From Candidatus Enterococcus moelleringii (GTDB taxonomy: Bacteria > Bacillota > Bacilli > Lactobacillales > Enterococcaceae): a stretch of 34,598 nucleotides of DNA. Under the pieces are notes generated by a model. The model ran no database searches. It was given only the letters and a program-made list of their open reading frames with translations, and was not told the DNA's origin. The stretch spans positions 1 to 34,598 of the forward strand of contig NZ_JAFREM010000026.1 in the NCBI RefSeq assembly GCF_017377575.1, read 5' to 3'. Below are positions 16,910 to 24,214 of this stretch, piece by piece. A program made the position numbers and the translations under genes. The first letter of the stretch is position 1. Each line of letters begins with the position of its first letter.

Positions 16910-18262
16910 GTGAAAGTAATTAAATTCGGAGGAAGTTCAGTCGCTTCAGCCGAGCAATTAAAAAAAGTCTTAGCAATCGTTCAAGACGATGCCAAAAGAC
17001 GCTTTGTTGTGGTGTCTGCTCCAGGTAAGCGTCATAGCGAGGATAAGAAGGTCACCGACTTATTAATTGCTTACTATGAAAAAGCAGCAAAAAATCAAGA
17101 AACTACTTCACTCATTGAAGAAATCGCTGAGCGCTACGGCAGCATTGCCCAGGAATTAGGCTTAGATGTTAGTGTCTGTGAAGCTTTTGCTTCTGAAATC
17201 AAGTCTTTGCAGAAGGATTTTGATGAAAGCGATCCTTATATTTTGGACCGTTTCTTGGCAACCGGTGAAAATCTGAATGCCCAGCTGATTGCTGCCTATT
17301 TCCAACATGAAGGCGTAAAGGCACGTTACATCAACCCTAAAGAATTAGGTATTCTAGTAACTGACGAGCCTCATAATGCACGAATTCTAGAAGAGTCCTA
17401 CGAAAAAATGTATCAATGGCACAATACTGAAGAAATTCTAGTGATCCCTGGTTTCTTTGGCTATACCAAAGAAGGTCAGTTGTGTACCTTCTCCCGCGGT
17501 GGATCAGATATTACTGGATCGATTGTAGCCGCTGGCGTAAAAGCCGAAATCTATGAGAACTTTACTGATGTGGACGGTATTTTCGCGGCAACGCCAAAAT
17601 ACATTCATGAACCAGCTCTAATTGAACAACTAACTTATCGGGAAATGCGAGAATTATCGTATGCCGGCTTTACTGTCTTCCACGATGAAGCCTTAATGCC
17701 TTCATTTAAAGCGAAAATTCCGGTGGTAATTAAAAATACCAACAACCCAACTTGTACTGGAACCATGATTAAAGAATCCTATGATCGGGAAAATCCCAAT
17801 CGCGTCGTAGGTGTAGCCAGCGACAGCGGCTTTTGCAGTATTACCATTAATAAATATTTGCTGAACCGGGAAGTCGGTTTTGTCCGTCGGGTCTTGCAAA
17901 TTTTAGAAGAATTAAATATCAGCTTTGAACATATGCCTTCAGGAATTGATACGGTTTCTCTGATCTTAAGAGAATCACAATTGACCCCTGAGCTGGAAAA
18001 AGTCCTGTTAAAAGAAATTGAAGAACGGATTTGCCCAGATGAATTAGAAGTAGAACACGATATTTCGGTGATCGCTCTAGTAGGTGAAGGTATGAAATTC
18101 CACACTGGGATTACGGCCGAAAGTTCAGCGGCCCTTGCCCGTAAAAACATCAACCTGCGCATGATCAGTCAGGGCGCCGATGAGCGGAGTATTATCTTTG
18201 CCATTTGCGGAAAACAAGAACGCTTAGCCGTTCGTTCCCTTTATTACACTTTCTTTGATTAG
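16910..18262 (+). CDS. Aspartate kinase, monofunctional
   Basis: This enzyme makes aspartyl phosphate, the first step towards lysine, threonine, methionine and diaminopimelate for the cell wall. It has 450 residues. The N-terminal kinase domain begins VKVIKFGGSSVAS, with the catalytic KFGG. FSRGGSDITGS is the aspartate and nucleotide region, and two ACT regulatory domains lie at about 310-450. I start at the GTG at 16910, seven bases after AGAGGTG; the earlier GTG at 16901 lies inside that ribosome site. The length suits the LysC/YclM-type single-function enzymes. It is monocistronic, and which end product inhibits it cannot be told. Confidence 0.94.
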   Translation: MKVIKFGGSSVASAEQLKKVLAIVQDDAKRRFVVVSAPGKRHSEDKKVTDLLIAYYEKAAKNQETTSLIEEIAERYGSIAQELGLDVSVCEAFASEIKSLQKDFDESDPYILDRFLATGENLNAQLIAAYFQHEGVKARYINPKELGILVTDEPHNARILEESYEKMYQWHNTEEILVIPGFFGYTKEGQLCTFSRGGSDITGSIVAAGVKAEIYENFTDVDGIFAATPKYIHEPALIEQLTYREMRELSYAGFTVFHDEALMPSFKAKIPVVIKNTNNPTCTGTMIKESYDRENPNRVVGVASDSGFCSITINKYLLNREVGFVRRVLQILEELNISFEHMPSGIDTVSLILRESQLTPELEKVLLKEIEERICPDELEVEHDISVIALVGEGMKFHTGITAESSAALARKNINLRMISQGADERSIIFAICGKQERLAVRSLYYTFFD

Positions 18263-18270
18263 CACAAACA

Positions 18271-18305
18271 AACGCCAGATTCTTTTTAGGAATCCTGGCG
18301 TTTTT
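18271..18305. terminator. Terminator shared by aspartokinase and the MazG-like gene
   Basis: The stem AACGCCAGATTC/GAATCCTGGCGTT (18271-18282 with 18290-18302, one unpaired base) has T after it on the plus strand. The last codons of the convergent minus-strand gene form one arm, and its TAA stop (18286-18288) lies in the loop. Confidence 0.85.
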
Positions 18306-18804
18306 GTTTGGTTAATTCAGCTTGAATCAGCTTTTCTGGTGCATAATCGGCCTCCCAGTTATCCGGCTTTAAGACTTTGTGGGTAACTGGATGATAATGA
18401 GGTTTGCCGTCTGGGAACAGTTTCCCCATATTGGCTCGGTGAACAATCTCAAAAATCGGCTGAGGATTGACCCCGATTAAGGCAAAGGATCCATAGGTAA
18501 AATACAATAAATCGGTCAAAGCATCCACCTCGGCTGTTAACAAATCCTTCACCGGCTCTTGCTTGGTCAGAATTTTCTCCTTCGCCTGTTCAATATTTTC
18601 ATGCAGCTGTTTCACCGCGTCATCAAACTTCTCCGGATTCCCTTCGACTGCTCCGTACATAAATTCAACAATTTCTTCAATTTTAAAGCCGGCGCGAAAA
18701 GCAGCCCGTTCGGCTGAAAAAGGCGTTGGCGTTTCAGGCGGCTGGGGCTCGAACACCCTGTGAAATTCTTTGGTCATTTCGTAAGGATTGAATTCTTGCT
18801 TCAT
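18286..18804 (-). CDS. MazG-like all-alpha nucleotide pyrophosphohydrolase
   Basis: The 172 predicted residues are mostly helical. Segments fit the all-alpha NTP pyrophosphatase (MazG / PRA-PH) group: FKIEEIVEFMYG gives the first acidic pair, and EVDALTDLLYFTYG the metal-binding E..D of the second helix. Enzymes of this type hydrolyse nucleotides to monophosphates. The segment NMGKLFPDGKPHYHP is common in relatives of this size. AGGAG lies about seven bases upstream of the ATG and overlaps the stop of the preceding gene, which is eight bases away. It is the third gene of the DUF72-Cof-MazG run. The substrate is unknown. Confidence 0.75.
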   Translation of the reverse strand: MKQEFNPYEMTKEFHRVFEPQPPETPTPFSAERAAFRAGFKIEEIVEFMYGAVEGNPEKFDDAVKQLHENIEQAKEKILTKQEPVKDLLTAEVDALTDLLYFTYGSFALIGVNPQPIFEIVHRANMGKLFPDGKPHYHPVTHKVLKPDNWEADYAPEKLIQAELTKQKRQDS

Positions 18805-18812
18805 ACTGTCTC

Positions 18813-19649
18813 CTAAATAATTTCAAAATATTTTAACGCTTTGTAAATTCCGTCATCTTCATTGGTATCAGTCACGTAATCAGCGTATTCTTTGGTTTCA
18901 TCTTGCCCGTTGCCCATCGCTACACCAATTCCCACGCCCTCCAGCATTTCCAAATCATTTAAATGATCGCCAAAAGCCATCACTTCGCTGGGATCGATAT
19001 TGTTGGCTTCCAAAAATTTGTGGATCCCCAAAAGCTTTGATCCGCCTTTAGGCACAATGTCGACTGAGTAAGGATTGGAGCGTTGAAAGGTCACATTGGG
19101 CAAACGTTTTTCCAGTTTTTCTGTTTCTGATTCGGCACTAAACAGGACACATTGGTAAATGGGTTCCTGCAAAATACTCAAGCGACCATAACGGCCAGTA
19201 CTGCGGTTGGGACTAAAGGATTGCAGCAGGCCTTTGGTTGTCCGTACCGGAAACCAGCGAGGCATCATAGCAGCGATCCGCTTCACCCACCCTACCTGGG
19301 ACAAACGCATCACATAGCTGCCGTCAATTCGGCGGCGAGCACCGAAAATAATTTGGCGATGCTCCTGATCAGCAAAAGTTACGATTTCTTTCAATACCTC
19401 TGGCTCAAAGGCATGTTGATAAATGTCTTCATTTCCTTGATAGACCAGTTGGCCGTTATAAGTCACAAACATGTCCATTGTTAAATAATCGATCCGTTCA
19501 GCTAAATGGACCGGGCCTCTCCCAGTGGCAACGCCGACTAAGATCCCTTTTTCCCGCGCCTGTTGAATGGCCAAACGGGTACTGTAAAGGGCTTTGGATT
19601 GTTTGGTGACTAACGTTCCGTCAATATCAAAAAAAATCGCTTTGATCAT
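18813..19649 (-). CDS. Cof-type HAD hydrolase (HAD-IIB)
   Basis: This 278-residue sugar-phosphate-type phosphatase has motif I FFDIDGTLV (D8 and D10), motif II VATGRG, the Lys of KGGSKLLGI and motif IV FGDHLNDLEML. A type IIB cap lies in between. Members of the group remove phosphate from sugar phosphates, nucleotides or PLP, and the substrate here is not predictable. AAGGAG lies seven bases upstream of the ATG. It is the middle gene of a tight three-gene unit, with gaps of 12 and 8 bases. Confidence 0.92.
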   Translation of the reverse strand: MIKAIFFDIDGTLVTKQSKALYSTRLAIQQAREKGILVGVATGRGPVHLAERIDYLTMDMFVTYNGQLVYQGNEDIYQHAFEPEVLKEIVTFADQEHRQIIFGARRRIDGSYVMRLSQVGWVKRIAAMMPRWFPVRTTKGLLQSFSPNRSTGRYGRLSILQEPIYQCVLFSAESETEKLEKRLPNVTFQRSNPYSVDIVPKGGSKLLGIHKFLEANNIDPSEVMAFGDHLNDLEMLEGVGIGVAMGNGQDETKEYADYVTDTNEDDGIYKALKYFEII

Positions 19650-19661
19650 GGCTGCTCCTTC

Positions 19662-20492
19662 TTAAAATAATCCCAGCTGACTAGGATTGAGTCCTTCATC
19701 TTCTATATCTAGTAGTTCTCTTAATCTTAAAGCATTTTCCGCCGCATCGCCACCTGAATTATTATTAAAGATGACGGCAACTTCCTGACTATTTTCAGCG
19801 ACCTGCTTAATCGCCTGCGCCAATTCCGTCAGTTCTTCATCACTGTAGCGATACAAGGTCCGTTTTTTCCGCCATTGGGCATCGCGACTCTTCCAGTATG
19901 CTTGATTACGACCATGGAAACGGAACAAACTAAAAGCCGGATTGGTGACAGTTAAATCTAATGGCACCGTATCTGGCAGCTCCGGTTCATCAATCATCGC
20001 CAGGCTGAACTTCAGCCTTTTCATAAATTGATGGGTCTTCTCCTTGAATTCTGGACTGTACCAGCTGTAATCTCTTAATTCTATCGCAATCGGCAAATCA
20101 GGAAACAGCTCCCGCAAGGTTTGCAAATAAGCTACATTTTCCTTCGTGCACTTAAATTGTGCCGGAAATTGCGCTAAAAAACAATAGATTTTTGAACTTT
20201 CAATTAAAGGCTGCATCACTTCCAGGAAATGCTCCTTCATCTCAGTGATAGAGCCGTAATGATCCTGCCACTTTTCTTGGCAAGTAAAACCGGAATAAAA
20301 TTTAACTACAAAGCGAAAAGAATCTGGTACTTGAGCCAGCCAGTTTTCCACCGTTTTGCGACTAGGCAGCCCATAATAAGCCGTATCCAGTTCCACTAAC
20401 GGCAAAAAACCCGCATATTCAAACAGCGTGGTGCGGGGCTTGCCGGTCAACGCCTGGTGTTCATTAAAAGAAGTTAATCCAATTCGAATCAT
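19662..20492 (-). CDS. DUF72 family protein (YecE-like)
   Basis: This 276-residue TIM-barrel-like protein belongs to the widespread DUF72 family, which has no established activity. Recognisable family segments are ELDTAYYGLPS near residue 35, FRFVVKFYSG, FLAQFPAQFK, IAIELRDYSW, the arginine-histidine segment SLFRFHGRN, and FNNNSGGDAAENAL near the end. TAGGAGG lies five bases upstream of the ATG. It is the first gene of the unit with the Cof and MazG-like genes. The divergent asparaginase lies across about 150 bases. Confidence 0.88.
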   Translation of the reverse strand: MIRIGLTSFNEHQALTGKPRTTLFEYAGFLPLVELDTAYYGLPSRKTVENWLAQVPDSFRFVVKFYSGFTCQEKWQDHYGSITEMKEHFLEVMQPLIESSKIYCFLAQFPAQFKCTKENVAYLQTLRELFPDLPIAIELRDYSWYSPEFKEKTHQFMKRLKFSLAMIDEPELPDTVPLDLTVTNPAFSLFRFHGRNQAYWKSRDAQWRKKRTLYRYSDEELTELAQAIKQVAENSQEVAVIFNNNSGGDAAENALRLRELLDIEDEGLNPSQLGLF

Positions 20493-20556
20493 AGGAACCT
20501 CCTAATTCTTTTTTTCTAGTATACAATAATCGTAGTAAAAAAAGAGAGAAAATAGT

Positions 20557-20637
20557 ATGCTAGGTAAAAAGGTTTTAGAACTGCTTAACTACCAAAAGCA
20601 GTCCTTTTATGTACTATACAATAAAAAAAGCAGGTGA
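20557..20637 (+). CDS. Possible 26-codon upstream ORF of the asparaginase gene
   Basis: An ATG at 20557 opens 26 codons (MLGKKVLELLNYQKQSFYVL at the start). They end at a TGA (20635-20637) that lies inside the asparaginase ribosome site AGGTGAAGG. The ribosome site of this ORF is weak (AGAGAG, eight bases upstream). An inverted repeat (ACTGCTT with AAGCAGT, about 20580-20602) lies within it. It could be a leader peptide coupling translation, or a chance frame. Confidence 0.25.
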   Translation: MLGKKVLELLNYQKQSFYVLYNKKSR

Positions 20638-20642
20638 AGGCA

Positions 20643-21617
20643 ATGAAACGAATTTTAATTTTACATACTGGCGGAACCATCTCGATGAGCGAAGACGAAA
20701 ACGGCACGGTCCGACCTGACGAAAAAAATCCATTGTTGGCCGCGGGTCAAAAATTGGATATCCCTAAAGACACGGAATTGGTAGTAGAAGATTTTACCAA
20801 TCTGCCCTCTCCCCATATTACCGTAGAAATCATGTTTGAGCTAAAGGAACGGATTAAACAAGCTAAGGCTGAAGGAATCGACTGTGTAGTAATCACTCAC
20901 GGTACCGATACCCTGGAGGAGACGGCTTATTTCTTGGATGTTACTATTGGTGATTTACTGCCAATTGTTTTAACTGGAGCGATGCGTTCGATTAATGAAT
21001 TAGGCAGCGATGGTCTGTATAATTTTCAAAGTGCCATTCGGGTAGCTGCTTGCCAAGATGCCATTGGTCAAGGAGTGCTGGTGGTAATGAACGACGAAAT
21101 TCACAGCGCCCGTTATGTAACTAAGACTCATACAACAAATGTAGCAACCTTCCGGACACCAACATTGGGACCTGTCGGTTTAGTGACTAAATCAAAAATT
21201 CTCTTTATGCAGGAACTGCCAGAAACAACCCGTTATGATGTTGAATCGATTGACGCGATGATTCCGATTATTAAAGCCTTTGCTGGCATGCAAGGGACTT
21301 TCTTTGAGCTGCTGGATCAAGCAGTTGGTGTGGCTGGTGTTGTGGTGGAGGCTTTAGGAGCAGGAAATCTGCCGCCAACCACCTTACCTTCGCTGCAAAA
21401 TCTCTTGAATAAAGGCATGCCGATCGTGTTAGTTTCCCGCTGTTTTAACGGAATTGCAGAACCCGTGTATGATTACCATGGCGGCGGCGTAGAGTTAGCC
21501 GAAAAAGGCGTGATTTTCTGCCGCGGCATCAATAGCCAAAAAGCCCGCATCAAACTGTTGATTGCTCTAAATGCCGATCTATCAAAAGAACAATTGAAAC
21601 ACTTTATGGAACAATAA
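20643..21617 (+). CDS. ansA: L-asparaginase (type I, cytosolic)
   Basis: The enzyme hydrolyses asparagine to aspartate and ammonia. It has 324 residues and no signal peptide, so it is likely the cytosolic type. The first catalytic threonine is in HTGGTISM (T12), and the second site is THGTDTLEETA with the Thr-Asp pair. LTGAMRSINELGSDG is conserved. I start at the ATG at 20643, six bases after AGGTG; the GTG at 20634 is part of that site. The aspartate it makes would feed the aspartokinase encoded nearby, although the two genes are not in one operon. Confidence 0.94.
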   Translation: MKRILILHTGGTISMSEDENGTVRPDEKNPLLAAGQKLDIPKDTELVVEDFTNLPSPHITVEIMFELKERIKQAKAEGIDCVVITHGTDTLEETAYFLDVTIGDLLPIVLTGAMRSINELGSDGLYNFQSAIRVAACQDAIGQGVLVVMNDEIHSARYVTKTHTTNVATFRTPTLGPVGLVTKSKILFMQELPETTRYDVESIDAMIPIIKAFAGMQGTFFELLDQAVGVAGVVVEALGAGNLPPTTLPSLQNLLNKGMPIVLVSRCFNGIAEPVYDYHGGGVELAEKGVIFCRGINSQKARIKLLIALNADLSKEQLKHFMEQ

Positions 21618-21625
21618 ACTTAAGC

Positions 21626-21680
21626 AAATAGACTTGAAGGAGAAATCACTTAACCGTGAGTCAGCCCTTCAAGTCTATTT
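21626..21680. terminator. Bidirectional terminator between asparaginase and thioesterase genes
   Basis: A perfect 15-base stem (21626-21640 with 21666-21680, arm AAATAGACTTGAAGG) encloses about 25 bases. T-rich DNA follows on the plus strand. The thioesterase stop codon touches its right arm. Confidence 0.8.
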
Positions 21681-22414
21681 TAGTCTTTCTTACGCCATTG
21701 AATATTAGCCTCGCAGGCCAGCTGATCCCCGACACGAATTTCGTGCAAGGTTTTTTCGCTTGCTTCATCGAGCTGATAAACACTAGTGATGTCATTACCA
21801 TAAAGAATTTCTTTATCAAACTTCACCTTAACAGCCACCGGCGTATGCTCCACCATAAAGTCATAACCCAGTACATCAATAATCCAGTTGAAATACATAG
21901 CATTATTCACGTGATGATTGCTGTCTAAATCATAGAAACGCACGTGATACAGACGACTTTCGCCATCGGTCACGGGTTCAATTTTCTCCCAGCGCTGAAT
22001 CTTCTTCACTTGCGGTGCTTCGTAAGGCGCCATCAATTCAGGAGATACACTGCTCATCTTCCGTTCCTTGATCTTCATCAACACAAAAGCCATCTCGATT
22101 TTTACCAATTCCGTACCTTCTGTATCATACAACCAAAAGCTGCGGTAGCAAAAGAACTTGTTAAAGGCTGTTGGTTCAGTAACGACTGTTATTTTTTCGC
22201 CAACACGCGGCAAACGATTAATCGCGATTTCTGTTTGGGTAATTACCCATGTAACCCCCAGTTCGTTAACCGCATCGTTTCCCCGTTCCAGCTGATCACT
22301 TTGATCAGAGGAAGCTTTGATGACCACACTCAGCATGGCTGGGAAGGTCATCGTTTGATTAATGTCACATTCATAATAGGCGACTTCATGTGCCATTGAA
22401 TATTTCTTGCCCAA
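21680..22414 (-). CDS. Acyl-ACP thioesterase (fat-type)
   Basis: The enzyme releases fatty acids from acyl carrier protein. The 244 residues form a double hot-dog fold. The N-terminal half includes YYECDINQTMTF, and the second domain has RFYDLDSNHHVNNAMYFNW with the conserved Asn and His residues. Translation starts at a TTG that directly follows the stop codon of the upstream gene with no gap, and AGGAGG lies seven bases before it. Translational coupling is therefore likely. An ATG six codons later is the alternative start. It is the last gene of the phosphatase-kinase-thioesterase unit. Confidence 0.9.
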   Translation of the reverse strand: MGKKYSMAHEVAYYECDINQTMTFPAMLSVVIKASSDQSDQLERGNDAVNELGVTWVITQTEIAINRLPRVGEKITVVTEPTAFNKFFCYRSFWLYDTEGTELVKIEMAFVLMKIKERKMSSVSPELMAPYEAPQVKKIQRWEKIEPVTDGESRLYHVRFYDLDSNHHVNNAMYFNWIIDVLGYDFMVEHTPVAVKVKFDKEILYGNDITSVYQLDEASEKTLHEIRVGDQLACEANIQWRKKD

Positions 22415-23245
22415 CTACTTTCCTCCTAAAATCCGATCCACTGCTCCGCCGTAGCTTTCACCAAACAGATTCAAATGAACCAGTAAATAATACAATTGAT
22501 AAATCGGTACTCGCTCTTGCCAGCCTTCATCCAAGGGATAGACTTCCTGATAGGCGTCGAATAAGGTCTGACGGAAGCCGCCAAACAATTGCTCCATCGC
22601 AATATCCAATTCCCGATGACCGTAATAAATCGCCGGATCAATAAAAACTGGTTCGCCGTTAGTATCAAAGAAGGTATTCCCGCTCCAAAAGTCTCCATGT
22701 AATAAAGATGGCTTGAAGGATAAATCCTTCCAACGCAAAAGTACCTGTTCCTTTAAGGAATAATACCGTTCTTCCCGCTGTCTTGTCCAACGATTACGTT
22801 GTTTAGCGATTTCAATTTGGACCTCGAGACGATTGCCAAAATAAAAGGACCACCAGTCCTCACTTTTAGTGTTGATTTGTGGAAACAAGCCTAAATAGTT
22901 GTCTTGACGATAGCCAAAGTTCTCCTGCTTTTGTCCGTGAATTTTCGCCAGTGCTTTGCCGATATCCCGCTGATCACCCTGGCCAGGTTCGATCCACTCC
23001 ATCAGTAAATAAGCATCATTTTCGTGCACTCCGCTGGCGAAGGTTTTAGGCACCCGCACCACTTCACTCAATACCTGCAGTCCATCCGCTTCGGCTTGAA
23101 AGAAAGCTTCACTCATGTTGGGATGGACTTTTAAAAAGTAATCTTTGCTGCCGTCAGTCACCCGATACGCTTGGTTAATGTCTCCTCCGCCAATCGGCAA
23201 CTGACGATTTTCCAGCTGTAAATGTTTTAATAAGCTTTCCATCAC
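22415..23245 (-). CDS. Fructosamine kinase family protein
   Basis: This 276-residue aminoglycoside-kinase-like enzyme is thought to phosphorylate sugars attached to protein amines for deglycation. The catalytic loop is LLHGDFWSGN, followed by the metal-binding FIDPAIYYGHRE. An ATP-binding start (IGGGDINQAYRV, FLKVHP) and MEWIEPG as the hinge are present. The start may be the GTG at 23245 (AGGAG seven bases upstream) or the ATG at 23242. It lies ten bases after the phosphatase gene and abuts the thioesterase start. The substrate in bacteria is uncertain. Confidence 0.9.
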   Translation of the reverse strand: MMESLLKHLQLENRQLPIGGGDINQAYRVTDGSKDYFLKVHPNMSEAFFQAEADGLQVLSEVVRVPKTFASGVHENDAYLLMEWIEPGQGDQRDIGKALAKIHGQKQENFGYRQDNYLGLFPQINTKSEDWWSFYFGNRLEVQIEIAKQRNRWTRQREERYYSLKEQVLLRWKDLSFKPSLLHGDFWSGNTFFDTNGEPVFIDPAIYYGHRELDIAMEQLFGGFRQTLFDAYQEVYPLDEGWQERVPIYQLYYLLVHLNLFGESYGGAVDRILGGK

Positions 23246-23255
23246 TCCTCAACTC

Positions 23256-24038
23256 CTAAACGAGATATAGTTGACGCAAGTCCTTAATGTCTTGTTTGCT
23301 TAACCCGATTCCTACCCGCAAATACTGATCTACATCGCCATACTGCTCAGAAATTAGATTAAAGCTGGTTTGTAAATACTCCTGTTTGGCTGTCATCATG
23401 TCATTGATGCCATACAGCATTTCTTCTGTTACGCCGGCTTGTCTAGCCTGTTGACGAATTTCCTCGGTTTTTTTGGCTAAGTAATAATTGGTTTTTAAAT
23501 AGTCCTCAAAAATGGTTGCGCGATTAACCCCTAATGCACTCAGCATCATAGCCGCCCCAAAACCAGTCCGATCTTTACCGGCAGTACAATGGAACAAAAC
23601 ACTTTCCTCAGGCTTTTCATTTTCCAGCAAAATCCCAAAGAATTGATTGTACTGCTTATGAATATGAGGCATGGTGATGAAATTACGATAAACCTCCATC
23701 ATCTGCTCGTGGGCTGAAAAGCCTTCCTTCATCTTATTCATCACTTCAAAAGGTGAAGCAGAAACTTTCTTTTCCTCCACAGGAAAAATCGGCAAGGCAA
23801 TATTTTCAGCCGATGGTACTTCTTGATCCGGCTGTTCTTCTCGTTCCCGCGGTGAACGAAAATCAACAATCCTTCGGAGGCCATAATTAGCCAAATAGTC
23901 AGTATCTTCGTCATCCAGTAAATTCAGAGTAGCCGCTCGAATCAACTTACGCGTTGCAACTTCCCGACCATCTTGCGTTTGATAGCCTCCTAATTCCCGC
24001 ATATTCTCCGCATGCTGCACTTCTAGCTCTTTTCCCAT
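23256..24038 (-). CDS. Tyrosine-protein phosphatase (Y_phosphatase3 family)
   Basis: This 260-residue phosphatase has the CX5R signature HCTAGKDRTG (C151, R157). The conserved N-terminal NMRELGGYQT and the RIVDFRSPRE segment are typical of bacterial tyrosine or lipid phosphatases of this family. There is no signal peptide. AAGGAGG lies about eight bases upstream of the ATG. It leads the unit with the fructosamine kinase and thioesterase genes. The true substrate (phosphotyrosine, phosphoinositide or other) is not shown. Confidence 0.9.
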   Translation of the reverse strand: MGKELEVQHAENMRELGGYQTQDGREVATRKLIRAATLNLLDDEDTDYLANYGLRRIVDFRSPREREEQPDQEVPSAENIALPIFPVEEKKVSASPFEVMNKMKEGFSAHEQMMEVYRNFITMPHIHKQYNQFFGILLENEKPEESVLFHCTAGKDRTGFGAAMMLSALGVNRATIFEDYLKTNYYLAKKTEEIRQQARQAGVTEEMLYGINDMMTAKQEYLQTSFNLISEQYGDVDQYLRVGIGLSKQDIKDLRQLYLV

Positions 24039-24125
24039 GTTATGTCCTCCTTTTTATCAAACAACGACGTATCTTTTCCATCATTACAAGGTTCATTACC
24101 CGATAATTCTGTTCATTTATTTCCC

Positions 24126-24131
24126 ATTATA
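24126..24131 (-). promoter_or_regulatory. -10 box of the phosphatase operon
   Basis: A perfect TATAAT on the minus strand has only a weak -35 match (TTCTGT, 18 bases upstream). The leader would be about 80 bases. Confidence 0.4.
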
Positions 24132-24152
24132 ATCACTTAAAAGTATAGCACA

Positions 24153-24173
24153 GAAAAACTGCCTTCGTAGCAG
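24153..24173 (-). terminator. Probable recQ terminator
   Basis: A short CTGC/GCAG stem (24159-24162 with 24170-24173) is followed by five T on the minus strand. A larger hairpin (GCTGGAT/ATCCAGC) lies between it and the recQ stop. Confidence 0.45.
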
Positions 24174-24214
24174 ATTCGCTGGATTCTGTCGCAAATTATC
24201 CAGCAAAAAGCCAG

